NCBI GenBank assembly: GCA_030549335.1
Contig: CM060198.1
Span: 868,001-932,000 of the forward strand
Direction: 5' to 3'
DNA length: 64,000 nucleotides
From: Pontederia crassipes
Lineage: Eukaryota; Streptophyta; Magnoliopsida; Commelinales; Pontederiaceae
The position numbers and the translations under genes are program-made. Below, in pieces: positions 31,225 through 43,013 of the stretch (position 1 is its first letter; the number at the start of each line of letters is the position of its first letter). The notes beneath the pieces were generated by a model that was not told the origin of the DNA, did not search any database, and saw only the letters and a list, made by a program, of their open reading frames with translations.

Positions 31225-34200
31225 TATTCAAAAAATAATTTTAACAAAGATAAATGAAAAAAAATAAAAAAAAAGATAAATACAATGATATCTTGAGAAG
31301 AATTTGAAATTGTCATTTCGCCATGAGCTTTATATAAATATAAGATTATTCATATGTATTAATGGATATGTGAAACTGATGAAACATGTAATGGACCTAT
31401 AAATTAATGGCATTTATATATTAATTAAAAGAGTTTATGCAAGAAATAAATTAGAAAATTCATAAAAAAATTAGAAAAAAAAAGATAAAAAGGAAAGAAG
31501 GATGTAGGATGATCCCAATGCATCAGCTTTGTATATATAGACTAGGCAACATGCTCACGCGATGCGCGATTTAAGTAATTAGTACCTAATTTTTTAAAAT
31601 TTTATTAACCTTGATTCTGAAGTATTTTTATTGTATTACATTTTTTATCTTTAACATCATATAGCTTTTACTTTTCCTTCTACAATCAAGATTGAAGATG
31701 TTTCTTAGATGATAATTCAACCTAATTGATTCAGTTATATTGAGTAGGATTCAACCAAACTAAATTTCTTCTTTTATTTTGTAATCATTTACATATTTTT
31801 ATTTAGTTGTCTTAAAAAATTTTATCATAATTTATTATTTTATCAAGTTTTTGTTTATTTATTATTTGTATTGAAAGAATGAACATCGTGGCAAATATTT
31901 ATGCTTATAATCAAGCTTTTAGATGTTTTCATAATGTTTTATTAATGCCCATATGATTTTTGTTTTGTAATCTTCTTCTTTAATCATTTATTATTACATA
32001 TAATATAAATCTTGTTTATTTTTAGTATTGTATTTTTTTATTTTATTCTATCATGTTTTACACCATTATTTAATTTTCATATATTTTATATCGATCATAA
32101 ATCATTTTTAAGAAAATCATTGATCTTTAACATGCATTTTACACTTTTGCCTACATTAGATCAAATTAACCACCCAATAAAATTACCCAACCCATTTATA
32201 GTCAGGTTGGTTTGAATTGATACTTGATTCGAACCTAACTCAATCTAATTACAATCCAGCCTTAATTGCATATACAATCCAATTAGTCTTCATTTATTAT
32301 TTTAATTTTTAACATTGCAATGATTTTATTTGTTCATCTTAATATGTTTTATAATTCTTTAGCATTATATTAGTCCTATTTTTTTATTTTCTCACATTAT
32401 TTACTCTAGTTTATCTATTACAATAATTAAGAATAAAAACTCATACATTTTTTCTTATATTTTGAACTTCCAATCCCTTTACCTTTGCTCCTCATCTCTT
32501 GTTACAAATAGTGTAAAGCATGTTGAATTTATACAATCTGACTTAATGAATCATCATGTGATCTTAATTGATAAGAGTATGATTTGGTACATCATGATCT
32601 ATTGACTAACACCTTCAAGGAAAATGGAGTAGGGTAATGATCAAAGTGTCACATAAAGAGTTCATCTGCGGCGAGGGATTTAAAAGCAACAATGAGTCAA
32701 AGGACAAAAAATAGAGGGCACTATTATTAAAATTGATATTTCATTTACCCACAAAAAAATTGATATTTCACTTATTACCAAAAAAAGATGTCAATTTATG
32801 ATATTTAACTACTTACTATAGGTCTTGACGTCAATAAGGATCTCTTGGTTTTAGTTGATAATTTTTTATAATGCTCTTGAAATATAAAAATATTAGTTTA
32901 ATCATAATATATAAATACAATGTTGCAATGATATGTTTCACTATATATATACATGTGTGTGTGTGTGAACACTAATACAAAAATCTTTAATTGAATGAAG
33001 AGTAAAATGGAAGGAAAGCATGAAATAATAAGGTGAAGAATAAAAGATCAATGTCGTAAAATTATATTCAAGCATTGACCTAAACTGATCAACAGTTCAG
33101 GTCAGACTTATCAAATTGGGTCAAATCAAATGGACAAAACAGAATATAATTAAATAATAAACTAATAAAATATGAATAAAGTTTGAATATATAATTTATA
33201 TACTGGATTGTTATCTGATCGTCTTCATATTGTTCAAATTAACTTAACTTTTAACTTGATCAATTGGTGAAGTCAAATCAAAGTAATATGTCATCCATTT
33301 AGTTTCTTAAAAATATTATGAAAAAAATTGTCGGACCAGTCGAACCTAGCGAGTTGACCAGTCGAACCCAAATCTTGATTGAGTTTGATCAGATCAATAC
33401 AAGTCAAAAGGCTAAGTAGGTTTCTATTAACCCATGGCCCATTTCTTCTTCCCGACATGTTTGCAAAAAAATGAAGAAGAAAAAAATTTATAACATGAAA
33501 GTACTTTGAAAAGTTAACTCTATAAGTTTAAATTGACAAAAATATATATACTGAGATCTTTGGTTTATGTCAATTTGTTACTTATAAGTTGACAGTTATC
33601 TTCTCAATTATCTTATTACAAACTATGAAGAAACTTTAAATTTATTTTAAAGTCAAATTGATCTACATAAACATTTAGCCAAATATCTTTTTATTGGAGG
33701 GTCACAATTTTTTAGTAAGAGAGAAAGGTAACATGGCTTAAGTTGGCTTTTATTAGTAAAAGACTACATATTAATTACATAATTTAAATATTTTTTAGGA
33801 ATAAATTTTAGAAATCATGTTATTAATTAATCACAATTAATTATAAAAAATAACTTTTTATGTGTGTTTCAAATTAGGTTATAGAAGGACTAATTTTCAG
33901 TAATATAAAATATTTTTAACTATTTTATTCTGTATAAAAAAGTAAGTTAAATTTCAGTTTTCATACCAGAATATGATTAACATAACTTTTTTTTATCAAC
34001 ATAAAAATAATTTGTGTTCATGTAGGAAAAGTAAATTTTTTAACAATTTATTTATCGATACAATTATTCTTTGAACTTCTTGATTGTCAAAAAAATTTCA
34101 CTATTCTATTTTTTAATTATCTTGATAGGTAGTGTTTAAAAAATGGTGAATAAGTTATATATCAATGACTAACAAAGTTTGGGCATCCAAATATTTATCA

Positions 34201-35200
34201 ACACGTATTCATGCATAATTTACTTTAGTTGTCAACAGTTTTGTTTTAGTTGCATCCATAGAATTTTATATATAAATTTTTTTTGGACATATGAAAAGAT
34301 ATAAATTAATTTTGTTTACAAAAAAAGTAATAAAATAAAATGCATGATCTTTATTTCCTTCTTATTTAATTTCATTGGAACTTCAATAATATAATAGCTT
34401 ATTGGCAATAGATAATATTATTTTCCATTTTAACCCAAGGGAGGGTGCAATGTTGTCTTCTCTTACATTTCTTTTATAAGTTTATTTATATTAGTAACTA
34501 ATATTGCAAACTTGACTAAGCAAGGGTAAAATTGTTACTTCAAAATTAATAAAGAATAATTTAATTAAAACTCAATAAAACTTAAATGAGAAATCAAGAT
34601 AACTTCATGAATAAAAAATAAGTTTATATTTGAAAATTTAAATGTGAAAAATATGGTATAATAAGTTAAATGAAATAATACTTTTTATTTTAGTGTGCGA
34701 TGGTGATTGATAAATTTCATACATTTAGTTTCTCAACAAAGGAGCTATGATTTTAAAAGTGTTGCTCAAATCCTAACTAACCTAGTTGGAAAGTTTTTTT
34801 TTAAATATTTTTTAGTAAACATGTATTCTTTTTAGATTGGAGAAACTATATATTAATGTAATAATATAAGCAACAGACATGTATTTGCAAGCTCTTTTAC
34901 CTCGTACTCATTGTCTCATATGGCTGCATCCAAATGCTAAGCTTCGGTGCAGGCTATGCGCTAATGGCGTCAAAGTGGATTCTTGCCGTGTCATGATGCC
35001 AAGATAAATGCCGCCATTGATTAAGTAATGCAGGAGAACAATAGTTCCTCCCGATGACGTGTAAAAATAATTCAATTAGGTAGTTCTATGGCCCGAGTCA
35101 ATGCGGCAAGACCATCGAACTCCTCGATGTACTCTACTTGCAAACGAAGCACGGAACCTCTTTGTCAATGCTTTATGAGCCTCTCCTGCACTCTCTTGCC
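31225..35200. other. AT-rich intergenic region
   Basis: Four kilobases of AT-rich sequence. No coding domain, RNA gene or long repeat was recognised; all open frames are short and low-complexity. Confidence 0.65.
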
Positions 35201-35500
35201 CTTAGAGCATGGCTTCCTTTCTTGAACCCATTCCTGTAGTTCTTGTAGTCCTCATGGCCTGGTGTAGCTCAGCATGTGCCTTCATGACGAACGGGCCTTT
35301 CTTCACCATTGGATAGTTCAATGGCTCGGACTCCGTAGCCTTGTATCATGCACTGAGGTCACTGCCATTGTTGTTGGCCACGACCGGTGCCTTCACTTTC
35401 GCGCCCGACTGCAAAGTGAAGTCGAGCAGATCGTCGAGTATGGTGACCATTGGTGACCTGACGCTGAAGGACTCCCCAGCTATTATGCCCACATCGACTC
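35200..35500 (-). pseudogene. Unassigned coding-like remnant
   Basis: Much less AT-rich than its surroundings. The minus strand reads SPMVTILDDLLDFTLQSGAK, VKAPVVANNNGSDLSA, then after a stop YKATESEPLNYPMVKKGPFV and MKAHAELHQAM, a protein-like composition. I do not recognise the family. The stop and later frame changes suggest a decayed exon. It may belong with the exon-like piece at 35.9-36.1 kb on the same strand. Confidence 0.35.
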
Positions 35501-35560
35501 AGTCTCAGTCCCTTTCTGACTGAGATGTAGAAATGGTTATTGAAGTATAACATAACCTAC

Positions 35561-35677
35561 CATTGCTCCTCCTAAAAACATAGTGAGAGCACTCAAAGCC
35601 AAATGAGTGATTGTAAAAACAAAAATAAAGATGTGTAGTTGATGAACAACTTCAAGGGACAATAATGGAACATTTCC
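35561..35677 (-). pseudogene. Isolated MLO-family exon
   Basis: A 39-codon block, flanked by a good acceptor (TTCTTTCAG) and donor (GTAGGT), reads GNVPLLSLEVVHQLHIFIF, then TITHLALSALTMFLGGAM. This is the segment of plant MLO seven-membrane-helix proteins containing the LLS-EALHQLHIFIFVLA helix. MLO proteins act in the plasma membrane and modulate powdery-mildew susceptibility and calcium signalling. Neighbouring MLO exons are not seen, so it is a lone relic. Confidence 0.75.
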
Positions 35678-35902
35678 CTGAAAGAATAAGTGGAAAAATG
35701 CTTCTAAAGTTTCCATCACATTGAATATGAATCACAGAGTTCATAAAATACATGGAACACTTCCAAAGCTCCCATCATGCTGAATCCGAATCATGAAGTT
35801 TAGAACTAAATGATCTTTTCCAAAATGCAAATCAGGGGCAAAAAAGTTCTAGAAGAGAATATTTATGCGACACAAAACAACATATCTTTTCACTGAGAAG
35901 CA

Positions 35903-36129
35903 TTAATTCAAGCTCCAACTTCCATAAGCAAACACACTTGCATTCATCCGAGCATAAAAGATGTCTCCCGCAATGGGCCTCTTAGAATCTGCCTCATACA
36001 CCAACTGCTGCCTAAGAAGCGTCAAGCGCTGAGTCGTGATGGCCTCGCCATCGCCTAGGTCGGCGTTCTCCTTGTATGGGAGCATGTTAGAGGTCCAGCC
36101 AAGCGAAGGCAGATCTTTTGGATCGCCCC
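35903..36129 (-). pseudogene. Unassigned terminal exon (hypothetical)
   Basis: After the acceptor GGTTTTCAG the minus strand is open for about 74 codons to a TAA. It reads DPKDLPSLGWTSNMLPYKEN, GDGEAITTQRLTLLRQQLVY and RPIAGDIFYARMNASVFAYG. It is clearly protein-like and undamaged within this block, but I do not recognise the family. With no other exons placed, it is either a relic or the last exon of a gene whose other parts I could not read. Confidence 0.4.
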
Positions 36130-36697
36130 CTGAAAACCATCAGCAACAGTGAGATGAATCCCTACAACATTAGCTCTGATCCCCTTTGCCTAAAAGGGGT
36201 CGGGACTGGGAGTTTAGTGGGAGGAGAGAGTGAGATGGCCACGATGCACCTTCTTCAATCTTTTAGAATATTTAAGTGAAAAAATAATCGGGTATGATAT
36301 GAAAAGTCATCAGTTGAGATTTTAAGGGGTATTGAAGTTTAAAAACGTTACCATGAAGGCACAAACAGGTGTATTGTGAGGATATATTCATTTACTGCAA
36401 GTGTGTGCATCAGTTACAATGTATTATAGTTCAAAAGAGAAAATGTCTTGCAATGTGTAACAATCATCAGTTACAATCATCAGTTACAATCATCAGTGTA
36501 CACGAAATAAGAAATAAAAGTGGCCGGTGCAAGTTAAACTGGTGTCAAGATTCAGATGGTAGTTACAGTAAAGAGAAAAAATTGATGGAAATTGATGGGG
36601 GAAGGAAGTTACTCATCAGATAGAATTGAGTTAAAATGTAAACAATTAGAAAAAAGATAAAGTCAAATGCTGGAACGTGAGCCTCTCCAATGCACCA

Positions 36698-36702
<5 letters not shown>

Positions 36703-36728
<26 letters not shown>
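36703..36728. repeat. (TA)n microsatellite
   Basis: About 13 TA units just beyond the 3' end of the broken receptor copy. A short tandem of CAGTTACAATCAT (three units, about 36.46-36.50 kb) lies nearby. Confidence 0.85.
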
Positions 36729-36729
<1 letters not shown>

Positions 36730-36809
36730 GATTGGGGAATAATAAATTTAAAATGTGCATGAAGCAGATGTAGACAAAACCAATTTGGATTTTAGGTCAT
36801 GCTACTTAC

Positions 36810-39598
36810 ATGAATCCTTGGAGTTGGGATTTGACGTTGTCATCTTCCCACTAAGGCCCCCACAACGCTGATGTTTTTACTTCAATGCTCAACGGACGGT
36901 TGTTAGTTATATGTGACTGAATATCAAATGGTAGTCTTGCCAAACGTTTACAATCCCGCACTTCCAATACTTGTAACAAGGGGCAGTTGATGATTCCTTC
37001 GTAGATGTTACGCAGCGATGGCAAATTCTCCAAATAGATCCTTCTGAGATTAGGAAATGTAATGGGTGGCCTACATTCATCTTGGATCCGATGGCCTTCT
37101 TGGTCATTTTCATAACTAACAATTATATCGCTCAATTTCTCACAATCTTCTATGATTAGTGTTTTAAGGCGTGTCGCATGTCCAATCCATGAAATATCCG
37201 CCATTTTTTGGCAGCGGTGAATCACGATATGCACGAGTACAGGAAACATTTCTAGAGTTGTCGGTCTTTCCCAAGATATCTTCTCCAATCTACTTAAATA
37301 TGACAGTACAAGATGACGCAATCGAGGAAACTGTCTGCCTTGATCATCGGTCGTCATTGTCAATTCCTGCAATGAATCGAATTTCGTCAACATCAAGATC
37401 TGAATGTTTTTGCCCATCATCTGTCTCGATCTAGTGAACAACTTGGGCACCCCAGTAGTGACAACTTGAAAATTGTTGCACGATCAACATACTCATCGAG
37501 GGATGAGAACTCTCGCAACTGCACGCCAAGTCCGAGAGCATTTATCGTCTTCTCCTTTAACCTCTTTAGCTCTTTGACTTCTCTCTTGGGAGGATGGATG
37601 GATAAATCAAATTCAATACCACTTTCATGTAGGTCCTACACTTGTAAGCTTGGGATACTAGATATCGACTCTTCTGGAATATCTTTGAGACATCTACAAC
37701 CACGTAAGATTAAATACCTCAGTTTCACTAAAGCCTTCAAGTTGAAGCTCAATGATTCAATGCCAGTATCCGATAGGTTGAGATATCGAAGCTGAACCAG
37801 CTTAGTTACCTCCTCTGGAAATATCTTGATCCCAGTACAAGACATATCCAAATAGATCAATGCAGGAAAATGTCGTCTCAGGAATTCTTTCTAAATCCCA
37901 ATTTTTTTGGATAATGAAAGTAAATAAATTTGGACAAGTCTGTTTGAGTTCTGGAAGCGTACTCATGTCATTGTACATGAGTGATATTCGGTCTGCCGAT
38001 TTCCACTTATCAGTTTTTCTCACCGGCTCTTTGCTTCGTAGTCCTGCACGGACAATCCATTTGCTATTGTCCATTTGACAATCGTTCGCGATCCATAAGG
38101 CCATGTCTCGAATAATATCATGCATTTTTACCCACTCTATTTCTTTATCAAAAAGTCCGGCACTTAATTTAGTTGACTCTACTAATAAACATGCTGATAT
38201 AAGATTTCCTATTAGAGTGTCAGCATAGTCGTATATTCCACCAACATCACTAAATTCGTTGGAATCAATCACGCCATGGCCCAAAAGACATTCAATCAAC
38301 TCCTCTTTGGGGATGTCGTAATCTTCTGGAAACAAGGCGCAACACAGGAAGCACTCTCGTGTTTTGTCATTGACCAAATTATCATAGCTGAACTTTAGCG
38401 ACGTCATAATCATCTCTGCATTTGCTTCTGGAATGGCAGCAGCTAATTTCGAGTCCTTTAGTGATTTGAGAGCGTGCCTCCACTCGCCGCTGGTCCTTTT
38501 GGTGGACATGGCGTGACCGATGGTGATGAGCGCAAGGGGAAGACCTCCGCACTCCTCTGCAATTTGTCTGGCAAGCTTTTCTATTCTGGGGTCGCTCTTG
38601 ATGTGCTCATTTCTGGCATTCTTCTGGAAGAGGCGCCATGCATCCTCTGGTGTCAGAACTTTCACCTTGACTTTTCTTTCGGCTTCCATTTCACCACATA
38701 CAGCCTCGTCTCTTGTAGTGAACACCACGGTGCGTCCTCCCTCTGGGATGCCAATTGCGTTCAGATCCAAACGCTCCCAAAGGTCATCCAGCAAAAATAC
38801 AAATTTTTTGTTCTTCAAGAAGTTCAAAATCTTATCAAATAATGGGCTCCCGTCATCACGTAGTAATTTATCAAGTTTGAGTTTTTCAGCAATGCACTTT
38901 TGCAAAATTTGAACCTGAGCACCATCTCTTGAAACCGTGACCCATATTACATGGTCAAAATTGAAAACGTTGCCGGGGGAGAGAATACTGTTGTTGATCC
39001 TTTTCAAGAGAGTCGTCTTGCCGACTCCCCCCATCCCATATATCCCGACAACTCCAACCCCATTGGGAAGGTGACCCATAGCCTTGCTGAGGGAGGACTC
39101 GGTGGCTATCAAGTTGGACGTGCCGGGCATTTCTTGACCACGGGGCGAAGGCGCCGCCTGAGTGAGACTCTGGTTGTTCTTCTGCTCTTGTTACTTTTGG
39201 TACAAATCCGTCACTTCCTCCAGCTTCACGGTTGCATCCCTCCCGATTTTGTACATGGAGATGATGTCACCTGAGCACCTGCCAAAGCACCGCCTTCCTA
39301 GTTTTTCATACTTAAATTTTATGTCACTCACCTCGTTTTCCATGGGAGGAACTCTGCCCAACCACCCATTCACTAGTTGGGTGGGCCGTCGAGTTTGATC
39401 CCGTCTCTTAGCTTCTTCTACTTCAATTCTGATATCACTTTCGATATCCTCGGATAGCATTTTCAGATCTTTCATCTTCTCCTCCAGATTCTTCACTTTT
39501 TCTCCAACCTTGACGACGTAGGAGACGCGCCTCAGCAAAGGCTCCTGTATAAGACTCATCAGTGGAGTAACCACGCTCTCAGCAATGGATGCGGCCAT
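36810..39598 (-). pseudogene. Broken CC-NBS-LRR receptor, sister of the gene at 21969-24800
   Basis: Same architecture and strand as the intact receptor, with strong similarity from about 100 bp before the ATG to just past the stop. The coiled coil (MAASIAESVVTPLMSLIQEP), P-loop GMGGVGKTTLL, LLDDLW, GLPLALITIG, FLCCALFPEDYD and MHD are all readable. At least five lesions occur: a nonsense codon after residue 135 (TTA to TAA, about 39191); an 8-base net deletion after RIPET (about 37880) shifting frame; a nonsense TAG at about 37636 where the sister has Leu; a frame change near 37450; and an early stop near 36851 from a small deletion. The second nucleotide-binding stretch (39130-37802) is open for 442 codons. 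Probably not functional as a full receptor; a truncated product cannot be excluded. Confidence 0.9.
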
Positions 39599-39870
39599 GA
39601 CTCAACTCAACGCTAGAAACAGAGTGCTGGAAGGAAGCTGCGCGCAAGTGGAAAGGAAGAAGAAATGGATGCCAATGATGAGATGGATATCATATGTTTG
39701 AGACGAACTGCATGCATGTGTATTCCATTATGATCGAGACGAACTACCTCTATTATTGCTTCTGGGTCCTACTAAAAAGCTTTTATTAAAATAACATTAA
39801 CTGCAAAAAAAAACTTGATACAGAACCTTCAAAACGGTGTCCTGATGCATATAAGTTTCTTATTTAACAC

Positions 39871-39949
39871 TATCTCAACGGTGTCTTCCATTATCTTCTT
39901 CAGATCCTTCATGTTTTCTTCAACCTTAACCACGCGGGAGATATAAATT
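39871..39949 (-). pseudogene. Coiled-coil scrap of a third NLR gene
   Basis: The minus strand reads ISRVVKVEENMKDLKKIMED. This aligns with the RRVSYVVKVGEKVKNLEEKMKDL region of the two receptors, 270 bp upstream of the broken copy's start. Only about 26 codons survive. It implies that a third family member once lay here. Confidence 0.65.
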
Positions 39950-39959
39950 TGTATTAAAA

Positions 39960-40670
39960 TATCATTGACTGCTCTAATTAAAGACTTGATATAATTTCTC
40001 CAAATAAATAAAATGAAATATTTGAAAAATTAAAATGTGCATGGATGTTGACTGTCCCTCTTCTTTATAGGTTCTAATTTATTAGAACATATAATTTTTG
40101 ATAAAAAAAACATATTAGAAAATAAAGGTGTGCCTAGTGCAACAACTCTCTAATACCCGAAGTGAGTCATAAAGGTATCATGTTGATTTAACTCTAAACA
40201 CTCATGTTAAAAATAATAAAAAACTAAAATTTTTTTCCTCACATGACAGCAAACGAGCATAAAGGAAGAGGAGGATAATCAACAAAGGAGATCGAAGAGG
40301 TTCATAAAGGGATTGTTGCTCTAATTTTCAGATTTAGTGGATGAATCCTAGAAACCATTATTATAAAGTTCACATGATGAGATCCCTTTTTTTGATTCGA
40401 CTTAATCTTCATATACTAGGTTGTTTTCGAGTATATTAAGCCCTACTAATATTCTCTACATGGATGTACAAAAAACCCTTGAAAGAGTTACAACAGTTTT
40501 TTTTTTATCCTTTCTTTGATTTTAAGTTACAACAGTGGTTCGCAAACATGCCCTCACTCTTATTTTCTTTGATTTTCTCACCATTTTTTTCATTTTTTTT
40601 ATTCTCCATTCCATTTTTTTTTCTCCCTCTCTCTACGGTGGAACTAGTATTACTAGGGACAGTTCTCAAT
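39960..40670. other. AT-rich intergenic region
   Basis: No gene, RNA or transposon end was recognised in this stretch. Confidence 0.6.
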
Positions 40671-40675
40671 TATCC

Positions 40676-41065
40676 GACGGAACAAACAATTCAAATTAAT
40701 TAATGGGAAGAAAATTGAACACGGACGTTGGAGGCACGTGGGAGGTGTGAGGTGTCGGTGGCATCCGACTGCAACAAACAAAATAATTCAGATCAATTAA
40801 TGTGAGTACGGAGTCTTAATTATGGTTTCCATTTTGCCTCGTTCCTTTCAGTTTTTTCACTCCGGCCGGAATCTTGCCAATAGTATGTGAACACAGTCGC
40901 TGGAGGTGGGTGGGAGATGTCAGGCGTCGGCGGCATCCGACTGCAACAAAGAAAATTCAAATCAATTAACGTTGAGTGCGGAAGATCTCGTCTCCATCCG
41001 ACTGCAACAAGAGAATAATTGAATACGGATGTTTTCGTCTCCATCCGACTGCAACCGTGAAGACC
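40676..41065. repeat. Degenerate 172-bp tandem repeat with GCATCCGACTGCAAC core
   Basis: Two long units start at about 40716 and 40888 (TGAACAC...), each running through a GGTG-rich stretch into GGCATCCGACTGCAACAAA and then an AATTCA-AATCAATTAA stretch. Two further short copies of CATCCGACTGCAAC lie at about 41.00-41.06 kb, and a partial AATTCAAATTAATTAA copy at about 40.69 kb. Confidence 0.75.
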
Positions 41066-41199
41066 ATTTGTCCTTTTGTCCATTTTTTATCATTTGACTC
41101 CCACGGAGTCACTTCATTAATATATGCACCTTTTTTTAAAAAAAAATCAATTAATGTGACTTTGAATAAATTAATAATTTTTCGACTTTGATTTAATAT

Positions 41200-41665
41200 T
41201 TTAATAGTTTTCTAATTTTAATTTTCTTGCTCAATTTTGATTTTTTATACGTTTCATCTACTTAACCGTTAATAGTAAATTTTTCAATTTTCTTGCTTAC
41301 TTGATCGTCACATGGATTATTTCTTTGTCATCAACGTTATTTAAAAATAATAAAATAATATTAAAAATAAAAAAGCAGAGGGTCATCGCCCCCTCTGTCT
41401 CGCATGCGCCCACTGGCGCCGACGCATATGAGAGCCAGCTAGCGGGGGGACCCTCTCTCTCCTACATGCGCTCGTTGATGCATGCAAGACAAGGGCGATG
41501 ACCCCTGCTTTTTTATTTTTAATAATGTTTTATTATTTTCTAAATGACATTGTTGAAAAAGAAATGGTCTATGTGATGGTCCTGTAAACAAGAAAATCGA
41601 AAAATCTACTATTAACGGTCAAGTAGACGAAATGTAAAAAAAATCAAAATTTGAAAAAGAGAAAG
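41200..41665. repeat. Long inverted repeat, about 170-bp arms
   Basis: The left arm (about 41220-41400) and right arm (about 41485-41660) are reverse complements at roughly 85% by eye. They share TCATCTACTTAACCGTTAATAG-like outer parts and a GGGTCATCGCCC inner part. The GC-rich loop contains AGAGCCAGCTAGCGG. It could form a large hairpin. No transposase is present. Both arms belong to a local repeat family (see 41800-42000 and 46580-46745). Confidence 0.8.
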
Positions 41666-41799
41666 GAGGGGACGAGTTGCAGAGAGGGACTAACGCCCCC
41701 TTTCCTCTCTCCGCTTTGAACAAGGGATGACGCCCCCCAACCCCTGCGGTGAGCTTGCAACAAAGGGGGGCCGGCGCCCCCCTTCCTTCCTCATGGTCG

Positions 41800-42000
41800 G
41801 TGATACATGCGAGACAAGAGGGGCGATGACCCCGCGCTTTTTTATTTTTAATAATATTTTATTATTTTTTAAATGATGTTGATGAAAAAGAAATGGTCTA
41901 TGCGACGATCACTTAAACAAGGAAATCAAAAAATTCACTATTAGCAATCAAGTAGACGAAATGTACAAAAAATCAAAGTTGAGAAAGAGAAAGGAGGGTG
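41800..42000. repeat. Extra copy of the inverted-repeat arm
   Basis: Repeats the right arm in direct orientation: GGGGCGATGACCCC, GCTTTTTTATTTTTAATAAT, a GAAATGGTCTATG block and CAAGTAGACGAAATGTAC. GC-rich sequence between and after the copies (to 42170) codes nothing recognisable. Confidence 0.75.
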
Positions 42001-42378
42001 TTGTCCCCTGACGAGTTGCAAAGAGGGGCCGACACACCCCTTTTCCTCTCTCACGCGTGCGGAGAGAGGAACAATGGACGTCGCCCCCTCCCCCTGTGGT
42101 GAGCTCGCACAGAGGGGGGCCGGCGCCCCGCTTTCTTTTCTCGCGGCCGGCACCCTCTTTCTGCTTCATAATCAAGAAAAAATCTTAGGTCGCTTAATTA
42201 GATGGCCAATATAATATAAGCATTTCGTCAAGCACATGAAAGACAAAGAACGCATCAGACCAAATAAAAATATTTTCTAAAGATCAACCCTAAGTTTTAT
42301 CAAACCTGAGAAAAAGAAGTTTAGCCAAGCATAGAGAAAAAAATCATCATCGAAACATAAGAGTCCATAAAAAGATAA

Positions 42379-43013
42379 TGAGATTAAGTCTAAGAAAACT
42401 ATAAAAATGTAGAGACAAATAAGAGTTTGTCTCAGCCGTCTTGATCTCCTCCAAAACAAGGTCTGGACTCCTATTTTCATCTCTAAAAATCTATTTTATA
42501 GTCCCCTCAAATTAGAGTTACAAGAATATTCAAAATACCCCAAAAATTAGCCCAACACGACCAAAATAGGTCAAATACGGCCTAGGATGAGGCGTTACGG
42601 TCTGTTGGATCAAGCCGTATTAATTCTAGAGCACGATACGGTTTGAAGGACTTTAATACGGGCAAACTAGCTTAAATACGATCTGTCAATATTTTTTGAT
42701 GCGCGATCAATATGACCTGATTGGCTTTAATACGGGCAAAGTGGCAACAATACGGCCAGCCCGTATTTTTCACTACGAGCTCAATATGACCTGAAGGGCT
42801 TTAATACTGGCTGAAAGGCTTTAATACTGGCTGCCCGTATTGAGTTTCTATACATGTTTTTGCCAAACTTTTGCCAGATTTTTACGGTTCCTGAAATAAG
42901 TTAAACAATAATGTAGATTCTGAAATATTTGATGATTAAAGATGAAATAATATAAAACACATCAATCTTGATGATAATTATATTAAAATAATTGAATAAC
43001 TACACGATTATCA
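42379..43013 (-). repeat. Left (3') LTR of the short element
   Basis: Runs from TGAGATTAAGTCTAAG to CACGATTATCA. It contains a dense set of AATACGG and CCGTATT motifs between 42.56 and 42.84 kb. Confidence 0.75.

Noticed and set aside
31530-31570. Possible Helitron-like end (GC-rich ATGCTCACGCGATGCGCG in AT-rich DNA)
   Set aside because: The stretch is palindromic and stands out, but I see no CTRR terminus and no matching 5' TC start, so the call would be guesswork.
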